A stretch of DNA of 64,000 nucleotides from Pleurodeles waltl (taxonomy: Eukaryota > Chordata > Amphibia > Caudata > Salamandridae). This document shows, piece by piece, positions 43,866 to 55,534 of the stretch. The position numbers were made by a program, and so were the translations under genes. The notes under the pieces were generated by a model. It saw only the letters and a list, made by a program, of their open reading frames with translations, ran no database searches and was not told where the DNA came from. The number at the start of each line of letters is the position of its first letter. Positions within the stretch are counted from its first letter, which is position 1. Where the stretch lies: the NCBI RefSeq assembly GCF_031143425.1, contig NC_090445.1:1581718049-1581782048 (forward strand). Direction: 5' to 3'.

Positions 43866-45364
43866 TTAGTTCGATGGTGTGTCAAGAATAGAACAATCAC
43901 CCACCCCAATGGACTTACGTACAGGGGCATCTCCGCCCCCCAAGCTATCCCCCCAAACCGACCACCATTGCCCTTTACCTCTTCCTTGTGTTCCCAAAGG
44001 CCGCAAAACCTTCCGGGCCCCTTGGCCACGTGCCGGCCCTTGCCGCCCTTCTTGCTGTTCTCCACCAACAGCCCGATCCTGCAAAATAGAAAAGGAAAGA
44101 GGGGTTGCGCCGCTCCTGCGCCCTCTCCCCCTCCCTCTCACGCTGCTCACCTCTGCCTCCCGAATCTCCCCATCTTCCCATTCATCCAGATCCTCCTCAT
44201 AGTCGAGTTCCAACACATCTTCTTCACCCACATCCAACCTATTGTCAACACCACCACTCATCATCATGTAGTTAGCTGAAGCATCGTCTTGTCCCTCATG
44301 GTGCACACCATCTCTGTGGAAACTTCAATCCTGCGGAGTAGAGAAGGCCACCGAAGATCCCTTTAGCGCTTCAGACCAACGTGCTGGGGCCGTGTTGCTC
44401 CCCGTTGGCATCGCCTTCTTTCTGCCAACCTCAGGTATTGGCATCGACCTTCTGTGCCAATCGTGGCCATGTGCGCCACTGGCTCCCATCGCGCTACCTA
44501 AACCACCAGCCGCACAAGCCTCCTGACCCTTACCGCTCGGTACCCAAACCCAGCTGCCCTTGTTAAATTCCTGTGGCATGGTCCCTGCGCTCCCTGCGCT
44601 CTCTGCTGGCCTCTTTAGTTGCCTGCCGTATGGCGCGGCCACCTCACGCTCCATGCATAATTGGGCCCACCTGTCCACCGTCTCTGCCACTATGCGGCGT
44701 TGCTCCCGTATTCTGGCCTCTAAGTCCCATGATTCACCCATGTCCAGCCTGCTTAGCCTGGGGCCACTCTGCCCCAGTCCGGTAAGGGGCTCAGGCGCTC
44801 CACCCGACCAGCCTTCCAGGTTTGCACCTTGCTTGCCTTACCTTTCGCTGTGCCACCCCCCTGCCTGGGGCCGATGCCCTTCCTCTTAGCTGTCACGGGG
44901 GCACCTTCTGTATTGGCCCCATCTCTGGGGAGGGATAGATCCATTGGTGCCATCTCTGTACTGGGGCCCGGGAGCTCCTGCACCACTAAATCCTTGCAAG
45001 GGGCGCTTTCCCCCACTGGCTGCTTCTGATGAGCCTCATTGCCCCCGTCCTGCTGCTCTGTTGCTGCCCCCTCCGCTAATACCTCTGCCTCGCTGTAGGG
45101 GCCCTCACCCTCTCCCATCTGGCTGGTGGGGGAGACTGCACTTCGTGCCCGCCCCACCGCCGCTTTTTTGGGCTTTTTGGCCCTTTCAGGTGATGAACAA
45201 GCGGCTACCACTGGCACTACCCGGACAGACGCGCTGCGCGTCGGCCGCACCATTCCGACCCAGGCCTGGTCCAAAACCCCAGGCCTGAGGAGGTCGGATC
45301 GGCCGGCTTCGCCTAAGATGCGAAGCACGGCGTTTACCGCCTCAGCGTCATGGCTGGTTGCCAT
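43866..45364 (-). pseudogene. Gag N-terminal half of Ngaro copy 2
   Basis: Starts at ATG 45364 with MATSHDAEAVNAVLRILGEA, a leucine-rich helix near the N-terminus, then Pro/Ala/Gly- and charge-rich linker to 44753. A frame change leads into 44741-44325 (RIREQRRIVAETVDRWAQL) and, after a stop, 44306-43866 with an acidic run (LELDYEEDLDEWEDGEIRE) and Arg/Gly repeats. The low-complexity linker is usual in gag-like ORF1 of this group. GC-rich like the 5' end of the element. Confidence 0.65.
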
Positions 45365-45712
45365 GGCGCCAGAGCGGAAGTTCTCTTGTGCCCTAAACTA
45401 GCAAAAATGCTGAAAGCCGGTAGACGGCCCGACAAAAACACACGTGTGCGCTGGCGGTCGGCACGTTGTCTTGAAAGCGCGCCGCCGCTTATGCCTGAAA
45501 AAATTCCTGTCCGACGAGCGATGCAACAGTGCTCGTTGGCCTTCCTATAATGAAAAAACAGGCTACCCCCCACCGCCCAACAAACCCCAAAACTTGCCTG
45601 GTTTAATAACTCCCCAGGGACCGGCCAAACTAACCGCGCAATGGGCTGCGCGGAAAGAGGCCGGTCCCTCCCCCCACACCCCCTTTTATCCCCACCCTTA
45701 AAGCCCACCCCC

Positions 45713-45721
45713 ACTTACCTG
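45713..45721 (-). promoter_or_regulatory. Consensus splice donor in the Ngaro copy 2 leader
   Basis: Minus-strand CAGGTAAGT, a perfect 5' splice-site consensus, lies about 350 bases upstream of the gag ATG. A GGATAAAAGGG TATA-like stretch follows about 25 bases downstream. Whether it is used is unknown. Confidence 0.4.
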
Positions 45722-45764
45722 AACACAAATCCTGTCCCGCGCCATCACTTCCCCTTCCAGAAAG

Positions 45765-47399
45765 AGCCTGCGGAGAGACTAGAGCGGGTCTCTTTCTCTC
45801 CACGGGCCCCTCCAGGGGCCAAGTCACCGAAAGTGGGCTCAACAAATGGGGCAGCTGCTGCAAAATGCTGTACCCAAACTGCAAGGATGGCCTAGAGAGG
45901 AGATGGGGCACCCAAATCATCGAAGCGATTAAAGGCTTTGAGTCGCTAGGAATCAAGGAGTGCAGTCGAACTGCAGGGCGGTGAGCCCACCAGGGTACCC
46001 TGTAGCCGCAGGTCCAGTGTCTTGCAGAAATGCTGCCACTCCTGCCATTGCTCTAACAAAAAAGGGACCTAGGTGCTAAAAGAGCATGTTTGCTCCACTT
46101 GTACCTAAAACTATAGCCTAACGTTCATCTTCACCTTACATGCCTACAGGCTTCGATTAACTAATTTGTAGCCATGACACAGGGTAATTAGGAAGAAGAA
46201 ATGCCACCTGTGTGGTTTTAAATCTATCAATGAACAGAACTGGGATCCACATGGCTCCTCAGTGCAGCTCATTGTACACACACTTATGTCAGGTTCTCTT
46301 AGATTTGGGCTCAAAGGGTTCATTCAAGAAGAGTACTGTTCACACCGCATCCTCTCCAATGCCCTGTTGTTCTAGACTCTACTATGCAGGTAAATGCTGG
46401 CGCCTTCCTGCATAAGCCTAAGTCTCTCTCGTCTTCATTGTCAAAGGCTCCACCATGTCTGTAATTGCAGACACCCTGGTGTAGCTGTCACATTAGCTCT
46501 GGGCTTCAGCTTCATAGATTATGTTCACAGGGAAGAAGTGGGACACTCAGTCACAGGTTTGCCACGTTTTCCAATTCTTGGTGTCCTCTCTGACAGTAAA
46601 TGCAGGCTTTGACCGTGCATTGGTTGGAGAACCTCAGGGCTTCTGGCTTCATAGACTACTGCTCCAGGTGAGTAAAGATACACTCATGTTGCAGTTTCAA
46701 GTGGTCTGGGCTTTACTATCTGTTGGCTTCTCCATGCCAGTAAACATTGCACCTTTGTGCCAAAGTTTCAGGTTCATCAAGTTGTGATTCCCAGGGCTAC
46801 TCTCTGCAGGTTAGGTCTGAAATACGGTCTCAAGCTTTTTAGGCTTCTATAATAATAGATACTTAATCAAGATGAGTATATAAAGATTCTCTGGCATTAA
46901 ATATTAAAGAGCTCCTTAGTTCAGTGCCAAGAAGCAGTATTAGAGTATATGGTCTTCTTCCTTTAAATAAACTGAGAGAGCTGGTTTGATCATGTTATAG
47001 TCTTAGGGTCTCAGAATGTCTGTTTTTATTTGCATCCCTGTGTAGGAACTCTAAGACAGCAGTCTCAGGTTACCTAACTCTTTGAGTCTCCATTTGCTTC
47101 TGTGTCACTTATGCGGTCTATTGGTCTCTACAAAGTGCCACAGAAGAATGGAATGGAAAGGGTCACAGCTTGGAGAGGGAAGAAAGAATGAAAAAGTGAC
47201 AAATAAAGATGGAAACATGGAATGGTGATGGGTGAATGAGGATCAGGATGGTATGATGAGTTATCTGAATGTGTAAATGTCAGAGGCCACAAGAGGGAGG
47301 CCAGGTATGGTCCAATCACTCCTTTGTCTCCACCAACCTGTTTAATCTACTTTATAAATGATTCACTCACAATAACAATAACTCTACCCAAAGTGTCCA
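45765..47399. other. Stretch without a recognised gene
   Basis: Short frames only. Between about 46490 and 46790 the phrase GGGCTTC(A/T)GGCTTCATAGA-like recurs about every 135 bases, hinting at a very diverged tandem repeat. Nothing else stands out. Confidence 0.4.
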
Positions 47400-48790
47400 T
47401 CTAATGTGCTACCTCACTAACTGCATCAAAGAAGCTACCTTTTCAAGCAAAGTAATTCCTCAACATTTATCACAACTGGCCCTATCCTGGTGCCGTAAAA
47501 TGCAACCTCTTGCGCTTTCCTACTGCAATGCAATGACCTCCTTAAGTTCTAACAAATCAAAACATTACATTTTTCTACCAACACTGCCAAATCAACTTCA
47601 ATCCTCATTCAACCCTTTGAAGACTGCGGTGTTGCCCAAGCATGGCTTATGAGATAAACGAGTCCAACTCACCCATGGATCCCTGTATAACTCTTGTTTA
47701 AAACAAATGTTCTCCATTCTTGCAACTAATACTACAAACTTGATATCAGCCTCCCTCTACTTGGGAGCTGTGGCCAGCACTTTGAAACATACCATGGGCA
47801 TCCTCTTTAAAAAAATAAACCATGAATTATACAATTCTGGCGATGATTCAATCTATAACCTCCCCCTTCCTGGCAAAATCATGGAATGGGAGGTGATTTG
47901 GCAACCCTACCAGTATGTTAACCTTCCACCTGACTATTAGCACTTAAAACCTCTAGGATAACCAAATCAGCCCTAGCCAACATAAAGAAGGACCTTCTCC
48001 TTTCCATAATTGAAAATAAGAAAACAGCCCTTACAGTACTCAACCACACAATACTTGTGAACTGATAGATCAGAGTTTGTCTTAGATCCTATCTTTTTTA
48101 CTGACCAAAGTCAAGAACTCAGGATCAGATCTGTAGAGCCCCCCATGTGTTCTATGTTATTCACTAGGTATCATCCACCTCCTGCGTGCTGATGCATATA
48201 TATATATGTTTGTCCATTGGCTCATCTACCCAGACAGTACCACGTGAACTTCCACATGTATGGAGAACATACACACATACATTTCTAAAGAGATAACCAC
48301 CTAATAATACTACCAGTGTCAAGTCATGCTTGGTTCATGATCTCCAATGGATGAAGAAGAGTGTCCTCTACATCACCCTATTTATCCTTGCAACAGGAGA
48401 TATTAAGTCAGTCCAAATGCGTTTGAACTAGCCACAATGTCTTAGTATACCCTTTTCAAGCACACAAAAGGTCAAGAGCCTGAAATACCTTTTGGCTCCA
48501 AACGTTTGTTTGTCACCAGGTCAGGCATTGTTCAAAGACATAAACCTCTTGCTACTCATACTCCACAAAATACCATTACATCTAAAAACTGCAATCTATC
48601 CACTGGCTACCAGTAGAAATCAATATCAGATTAAAGGTACCATGCACCATCCACAAAGACTACTGAGGCAGAGGCCCCAAATATCTACAGAATCTATCTC
48701 TTCAATACACTCCAAACTGGAAGCACCAAGCATTTAAAGGTGTAAATTATGGAGTCAGACTCATTGGAATACAAGGCCCTGCAATTAAGA
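47400..48790 (+). mobile_element. Highly degenerate L2/CR1-group LINE, plus strand
   Basis: Frame 47707-47940 contains STLKHTMGILFKKI and YNLPLPGKIMEWEV, which align with the K-H-A-x-V-x-P-L-L-K-K and SNLPFL-x-K-I-x-E blocks of L2/CR1 RT. Shortly after, TKSALANIKKDLLL (about 47965) corresponds to the T-E-T-A-L-x-x-x-x-x-D-L block. Near 48590-48720 SIHWLPVEINIRLK and GPKYLQNLSLQYTP match the C-terminal block. The motif C and EN regions are not seen. Order and spacing support an ancient copy with a deleted RT palm. Confidence 0.6.
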
Positions 48791-49000
48791 CCTGTCTGCA
48801 GAGCCTAACCCTGTCAAAGGGCCCTTTCCTCTGGATCTGGACGCTGCTGAGCAAAAGGCCCACCTCCAGGCGTCACCAACTCAGAAAGCTATTAGAGCAC
48901 TGAGTATTGGTGAAGCCAGGCGGGAGGAAGGGAATTAGGATAGGGAACTGCAGAGAAGGAGATCTGAAAAAGAGTGGTTAAAGCATACATACATACACTC

Positions 49001-49388
49001 ATTCATAGCAGTATTAGCTCACAAAGTATGTTCCTGGACAAAGGCGTCTCCAATAGCAAGTTAAGACCCTCATGGACTGGGGGTGGCCCTTCTTTGAATC
49101 ATGAGACAAAATAAACTGTGATCTCAAGTATTCATAACAGTATTAACTCACAAATATGCTCCTGGACAAAGGCGTCTCCAATAGCAAGTTGAGACCCTCG
49201 TGGACTGGGCATGGCCCTTCTTTGAATCATGAGACAAAATAAACTGTGATCTCAAGTATTCATAACAGTATTAACTCACAAATATGCTCCTGGACAAAGA
49301 CGTCTCCAATAGCAAGTTGAGACCCTTATGGACTAGGCATGGCCCTTCTTAGAACTGTGGGACAAGACCAAACTATAGTCACAATACC
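49001..49388 (+). repeat. 128-129 bp tandem repeat, three copies
   Basis: The word ATTCATA(A/G)CAGTATTA(A/G)CTCACAAA-like recurs at 49001, 49130 and 49258. Units share GGACAAAGGCGTCTCCAATA and CCCTTCTTTGAATCATGAGA-like words, the third being the most diverged at its end. It lies just left of the LTR ending at 49486. Confidence 0.9.
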
Positions 49389-51665
49389 TTAGGATGGCAT
49401 GAGCTTTAGAGAATGATCACACTTAGAATAATAACTGTATAACATTTATACTCTCGTTAAATGAATGCCTGTTCTTGGCATAGAAGGTACTTACACCTTG
49501 TGCCAGGTAAAGTTATCCCTTATTAGTAGAATATAGGTGTTTCTAGCAGCTTAGGCTGATAGAAGGTAGCTATGGCAAAACAGCTTAGGCTGAACTAGGA
49601 GACATGCAAAGCTCCTACTATACCACTTATATCATGTGCACAATCTCATAAGAAAACCCAATACACAGAGTTACTAAAAATAAAGGTACTTTATTTTTAT
49701 GACAATATGCCACAAGTATCTCAGTGAGTACTCTCAGTAAGAAGGTAAGTAATATACACAAGTTATATGTACACAAACCAAAATCAGGTAAGTAAGAGTC
49801 AGCAAAGTAATGCAAACAGTGTAGAACTACAATAGGTTGCAATAGGCAAGCATAGGTATAGGGGCAACACAAACCATATACTCCAAAAGTGGAATGCGAA
49901 TCACGATTGGACCCCAGACCTATATGAGCTTGTAGAGGGTGGCTGGGACTGTAAGAAAACAGTCAGGGTGTCTAAAATACCCCACCCCAAGACCCTGAAA
50001 AGTAGGAGTAAAGTGCACCTACTACCCCAAGAGAGCACAATAGTCGTGATAGGGGGATTCTGCAGGAACAACAAACACCAGCAGTGCACTGACAACGGAT
50101 TTCCAGACCTGAGGACCTACAAGGCAAGGGGACCAAGTCCAATAGTCACGACAGATGAAGGTGCAAGGAAGCTGCCTCCAGATGGAAGAAGCTTGGAGTT
50201 CTGCAAGAAAGAAGAGGACTAGGAACTTCTCCTTTGAAAGAAAGATGTCCCACATCGCGATGAAGCTTGCAGAGGTGTTCCCATGCAGAAATACCGCAAA
50301 AAAGCCTTGCTAGCTGCAAGGGTTGCGGTAGAGGTTTGTAGGTCCTGCTGAGGACCAGGAAGGACCAGGATGTTGCCTTTTGGAGGAGGAGACAGAGGGG
50401 GGCACAGCAACTCAGAGAGCCCTCACAGAAGCAGGCAGCACCTGCAGAAGTACCCCAACAGGCACTTAGAAAAATAGTGAACTGGAGTCCACGCAAAGTT
50501 ACAGAAGAGGGTCCCACGACGTCGGAGGCCAACTCAGAGGGTTGTGCACTGCAGGATGGAGTGCTGGGGACCCAGGCTAGGCTGTGCACAAAGGAAATCC
50601 TGAAAGAGTGCACAGGAGCCGGAGCAGCTGAAAATCACACAGTACACAGCTTTGCAGTCTAGCGTGGGGAGGCAAGGACTTACCTCCACCAAACTTGGAC
50701 TGAAGAGTCACTGGACTGTGGGAGTCACTTGGACAGAGTTGCTGTGTTCCAGGGACCACGCTCGTCAGGATGAGAGGGGACCCAGAGGACCAGTGATGCA
50801 GTCTTTTGGTGCCTGCGTTAGCAGGGGGAAGATTCCGTCGACCCACAGGAGATTTCTTCGGAGCTTCTGGTACAATGTGAAGGCAGGCTACCCCCAGAGC
50901 ATGCACCACCTGGAAACAGTTGAGAAAACCGGCAGGATTAGACGCTACAATGTTGCTGGTAGTCGTCTGGCTACGTTGTTGCGGTTTTGCAGGCGTCCTG
51001 GAGCAGTCAGCAGTCGATCCTTGGTAGAAGGTGAAGAGGGAGATGCAGAGGAACTCTGGTGAGCTCTTGCATTCGTTATCTGAAGAATTCCCCAAAGCAG
51101 AGGCAGTAAATAGCCAGAAAAGGAGGTTTGGCTACCAAGGAAGGAGGACTGGCTACCAAGAGAGGTAAGAGCCTATCAGAAGGAGACTCTGACGTCACCT
51201 GCTGGCACTGGCCACTCAGAGCAGCCCAGTGTGCCCCCAACACCTCCTTTTCCAAGATGGCAGAGGTTTGGGACACACTGGAGGAGCTCCTGGCACCTCC
51301 CCTGGGAGGTACTGGTCAGGGGAGTAGTCACTCCCTTTTCCTTTGTCCAGCTTCACGCCAGAGCAGGTCTGGGGGATCCCTGAACCGGTGTAGACTGGCT
51401 TATGCAGAGATGGGCACCATCTGTGCCCATCAAAGCATTTCCAGAGGCTGTGGGAGGCTACTCCTCCCCAGCCCTTCACACCTATTTCCAAAGGGAGAGG
51501 GTGTAACACCCTCTCTCAGAGGAAATCCTTTGTTCTGCCTTCCTGGGCCAGGGCTGCCTGGACCCCAGGAGGGCAGAAACCTGTCTGAGGGGTTGGCAGC
51601 AGCTGCAGTGGAGACCCCGGAAAGGCAGTTTGGCAGTACCCGGGTTCTGTACTAAAGACCCGGGG

Positions 51666-51722
51666 GATCATGGAATTGTCCCCCCAATACCGGAATGATA
51701 TTGGGGTGACAATTCCATGATC
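51666..51722. repeat. Stem-loop in the LTR
   Basis: GATCATGGAATTGTC at 51666-51680 pairs with GACAATTCCATGATC at 51708-51722, with an inner CCCCAATA/TATTGGGG stem. Confidence 0.85.
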
Positions 51723-51954
51723 TTAGACATGTTACATGGCCATGTTCGGAGTTCCCATTGTGACACTATACATAGGTAGTGACCTATGTACAGTGCACGC
51801 GTGTAATGGTGTCCCCACACTCACAAAGTCTGGGGAATTTGCCCTGAACGATGTGGTGGCACCTTGGCTAGTGCCAGGGTGCCCACACACTAAGTAACTT
51901 TGCACCCAACCTTCACTAAGTGAAGGTTAGACATATAGGTGACTTATAATGGCT

Positions 51955-51980
51955 GTGAAATAACGTGGACGTTATTTCAC
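51955..51980. repeat. Palindrome in the LTR
   Basis: GTGAAATAACGT-GG-ACGTTATTTCAC, 12 bp perfect arms. Confidence 0.85.
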
Positions 51981-52387
51981 ACAGGCTGCAGTGGCAGGCC
52001 TGTATAAGAATTGTCAGAGCTTCCTATGGGTGGCAAAAGAAATGCTGCAGCCCCTAGGGATCTCCTGGAACCCCAATACCCTGGGTACCTGAGTACCATA
52101 TACAAGGGAATTATATGGGTGTACCAGTGTGCCAATGTGAATTAGTAAATGTAGTCACTAGCCTGCAGTGACAAATTTGGAAAGCAGAGAGAGCATAACC
52201 ACTGAGGTTCTGGTTAGCAGAGCCTCAGTGAGACAGTTAGGCACCACACAGGGAACACATACTGGGCACATACTATGAGCACTGGGGCCCTGCCTGGCAG
52301 GTTCCCAGTGACACAAGGACTAAAACAACATACATACAGTGAAATATGGGGGTAACATGCCAGGCAAGATGGTACTTTCCTACATGC

Positions 52388-52561
52388 CTGAAGTGCTTTA
52401 CTCGTTGCGTCTGAAGCGCTTTACTCGTTGTGTCTGAAGCGCTTTGCTTGTTGTGTCTGAAGCACGGTTTACTCGTTATGTCTGAAGCGCTTTGCTCATT
52501 GTGCCTGAAGCGCTTTGCCCATTGTGCCTAAAGCGCTTTGCTCTTTGTGCCTGAAGCGCTT
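52388..52561 (+). repeat. 23 bp satellite, about 7.5 copies
   Basis: CTGAAGCGCTTT(A/G)CTCGTTG-like 23-mers follow each other from directly beside the LTR start to about 52561. One copy has a two-base insertion (CTGAAGCACGG). Confidence 0.9.
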
Positions 52562-54535
52562 TTAAGTTTGACTAAACAAGACCTTACCGCCACGAGTACG
52601 ACCTACTTGTTTTTTAGTATACAAGAGGAAACACAAATACTCTGCCATGCTGCCACTCTGCCATTCAGCTCTTTCCTGAGAGGAACTCCAACGAGGTCAG
52701 ACAGAACCGAAATCTGCAAAATAGTGAGCAATGTGCTTGGGTGAGGCTGGGCTTTATAGGCCTGCCACACCCCAAGATGGCCGCTGCCTCTAAAATCTTG
52801 GGAGTTGTAGTCCATTCATAGGATGCCACTGATAGGTACATCGTGTCCACCAATGCCCTGACCCTGCAGCTATATGAGCTTTACTACAGGGCAGACGACG
52901 CCCATGATCATTCCTGGAGCAAGAGGGGATAAATAGCGGTGCGTATGAAGCGCTGCAAAATCACGAAGTGGAGGCCAGGGCGCGTCCTGGACCGCGCACA
53001 GCCTTATTCCTGACAAACCCAATCACTTTTTATTTAAACATTTTACATTTGTCTTCTAACTGGATTTCCCACAGATTGGTAAGTCACTATCGAAGATCAT
53101 AGGGTATATGGGCCTCACCCTTCCTATTTAATTTCCTTTGCTTTTATAATATTACATAATGTGAACTCCTCTCGTGCTCTGAAAGGGCTTTATAAAATTC
53201 TGTTGGGAGGAAAAGGTCCCTTGTATGACTCTGCAGAGTGTGCACCACTTCCATGCATTTCCCATAGCAAGTCTCTGATGGATTTTTGATTTTCTGCTGC
53301 AGCATGCAGTACAATTATGTGTTCATTGAAAGTCCACTGTGACACATAATGTGACACCTAGTGAAGCTTTGTGGCCTGGATAGGTACATCAGGTAAACCC
53401 TCCTTTATTGAATGTGATGACTGCCAGCACCACAGTTGTGGAGGACTGATAGTGATGCAGCAACAGACTACAGTGGCAGCACACATGTGACCTTTTCATG
53501 GACTAACTCCTATGTGGATGGATTGTACTAGAAATAAGGAGGGCTGCCACATTGTCTTAACTAAATGGAAGACTGACATAATATTCTAGTTGGCATATTG
53601 GTTTTGTTTTATTCCCAAAATCAGTGATTGTTCTTCTTCCTTTTATATTTTGTGTTTGTTGACACATAATGTAAATGTTTATTCATTCTCCAGTAATGAT
53701 TGTTCCGCCATTTGATGAACGAAATAAATGATGTTGATTTAAAAGTATTTAGGAATACCAGTGATTAATTTAAGTATACACTGTGGTACTAACGCTTGTA
53801 AGATCTTTCCCCACAATGTACTACTTTTTCGTTTAACCTATAGTGGCAGCGCAAGCCTTTTAATTGTCACCTGTCAAGGAAATTAGACTAATGGTCACTT
53901 TTTCTTTTAAGTTTCTTCGTCAGTGCCCAGCTATTGAGTACTTTACTGCTTCTGTGTAGGACATAATTGGCAAATGTATGTTTATGCTATTTATGTGCAG
54001 TATGGGCGAGCGTCCCGACTTACCTGGGTGCGATGATAGGAACTGGGGCCCCCAAGTGTCGGGCCCTTAATCCCATTTTGGCGACACTATGGCCGGGGAA
54101 GGGGCGGGCACACTCGAAACCTCCAGCTTTGCGTCGTGTGGCAAACTTCTTGTAGAGCGATGCGCTGCTGATGACGTCATGTCCGCTCCTAGCCATCATG
54201 ATAGCCGGGGCTATCTAGCCCACAGGTAGCATTGCAGCCTCTTTATTGGGGTTTCTCGACGGTAGACAGCAATGGGAGGCTTGGGGGGCAGCATCGGCGT
54301 TCTCATCGTGGCATTTTTTTTCCTTTGGGTGGGACCCGGACTGATCTTGGGCGCCAGGCCAAGGCAGCGCCCCCTCATCGGTACGGGCATCGACGGCTTG
54401 AAGGTGCTGCTTTGGTCAAGTCACAGGGCGCCGTTGCTTCCATCCCGCCCTCACACTCCTCAACTAGCTACAGGCGCTCTCTTTGCTGACTGTGATTAGA
54501 TTTACTACAGCAGAGTGCGATCGGTGGTGGGGCAG
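52562..54535. other. Stretch without a recognised gene
   Basis: Short frames only. 54060-54490 is GC-rich with small frames lacking motifs. CTTTATTGGGG at about 54240 may belong to an unrecognised repeat. Confidence 0.4.
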
Positions 54536-54612
54536 TAGAGTCACATGTAGCTTAATCATTAAGCTCACGGACTCCAACACTGTAAGTTGAGGGTTCAGCT
54601 CCAGGGGTGTAC
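54536..54612 (+). other. tRNA-like sequence, probably a SINE head
   Basis: TAGCTTAATCATTAAGC at 54548-54564 fits an A box with a small stem (GCTT/AAGC), and GGTTCAGCTCC at 54592-54602 fits a B box. Spacing suits a tRNA. The anticodon arm is poor and acceptor ends do not pair well, so it is not a functional tRNA gene. Body and tail of a SINE were not delimited. Confidence 0.4.
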
Positions 54613-54991
54613 GTGGTAATTTCCCTTCTGCCCCCCCACCCCATACTTTATTTTGGGTACTGGGTTACGGTGGGTCAATCTAGTGAAGGTGAAGTGGCTT
54701 GCTACGTGGGTTTAGGAGGGTGGAGAGCTTTGGTTTAGGGGTAGCCATTCTGCCTGATATCAGTTTAGACCCCTTTAGGAGCAAGGGTTTGACCCTTTGC
54801 CAGGGAATCAGTAGCAGCTCTTGAAACCTACATGTCGAGTCTGGGGTTACCTAATGGTAGTCATTGAATTAGTGTTGGGTTGTGTTGGTTCGTCATTCTT
54901 CCTTAGAGGCAAGAGGATTGGTGGCCTAGCAAATTTTGCAAAAGTAATTTAGAGTGCCCCGCACCTCCCTGCCCGTGAGCCTTATGCGACG

Positions 54992-55255
54992 TTGTTTAAT
55001 TCCAGGCATATATATTTAATCTACTTGGCTTCCTTTGCAATTGACCCAGAGCTCTGCTTTGTGACCTATGGTTCAGTAGACATGGCTTTAACTAAACTAT
55101 GCGAACTGGGCCCTGGGGCACTCTTGGTGAAGACAGATGTCAAATCTGCTTTCAGGTTCATACTGGTGCACCCGCATGATTACCATCTACTGGGTTTTCA
55201 ATATGGTGGCCCCCAGGCGTGCAGTTATACCCAGATAAGCACAGCCATAGGGTGA
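54992..55255 (+). pseudogene. RT fragment of Ngaro copy 3
   Basis: The 87-codon frame contains AIDPELCFVTYGSVDMALTK and GPGALLVKTDVKSAFRFI (motif A Asp present), then HPHDYHLLGFQYGG. It aligns with AINPELCLVTC and GPGAFLEKRDIESEFRLL of copy 1. The rest of the RT is absent. Confidence 0.85.
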
Positions 55256-55515
55256 GGGTGTTCAAAACTAGTACCAGTTTTTGATGGTTTTTCGCTCTGC
55301 GTTCACTAGCATCGGTAAGGACCCCCAGGGATACTCCTTGCATTCCTTTAGGACTGGGGCTGCAACTGTGGCAGTGTTGGCAGGTTTGTTGTCCTCTGAG
55401 GTCAAGCGAATCGGGCGCTAGTTTTCACCTTGTTTTCAGTGATACATCCGTACTGAGTTGCTGTGATTCTTTCCTCTTGCATTGTTTTGTGCTGTTGTGT
55501 GTTCCACTGTTCATT

Positions 55516-55534
55516 CTCCATTTTTCTCTTTCAG
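55516..55534 (+). promoter_or_regulatory. Splice-acceptor-like tract before SGNH, copy 3
   Basis: CCATTTTTCTCTTTCAG ends at 55534: pyrimidine tract plus CAG. Equivalent tracts precede the SGNH frame in copies 1 (ending 38718) and 4 (ending 60777) at nearly the same distance from the first conserved block. Confidence 0.6.

Larger units (their letters stand above)
41270..45730 (-). mobile_element. Ngaro-type retrotransposon, copy 2 (gag to RNase H)
   Basis: Minus-strand order: splice-donor-like leader (about 45720), gag (45364-42651, split by a SINE), overlapping RT (42772-41700) and RNase H (to about 41280). YR and SGNH are absent, so the 3' half is lost, perhaps at the junction with copy 1. 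RT and gag wording fit the DIRS/Ngaro group. It differs enough from copies 1 and 3 to be another subfamily. Confidence 0.8.
49486..52384 (-). mobile_element. Long LTR (about 2.9 kb), minus orientation, nearly complete
   Basis: The minus strand begins TGTAGGAAAGTACC at 52384, a normal TG-type LTR start. It runs through the whole region that matches, inverted, the second copy at 60884-62685 (CACAGCAACTCAGAGAGCC, AAACAGTCAGGGTG, GAGTACTCTCAG-like and CAGCTTAGGCTGA). A polyadenylation signal ATAAAAATAAAGTACC lies on the minus strand near 49695-49680. The CA end present in copy 60884-62685 is missing here: homology stops at 49486. No internal element genes adjoin, so it is a solo or truncated LTR, probably Gypsy-type. 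Numerous open frames inside are incidental. Confidence 0.7.

Noticed and set aside
50146..51655. Several 100-175 codon frames on both strands
   Set aside because: They lie inside the long LTR, have no motifs, and their counterparts in the second LTR copy are interrupted differently.
54536..54612. Functional tRNA gene
   Set aside because: A and B boxes are present but acceptor and anticodon stems do not form; a SINE head is more likely.
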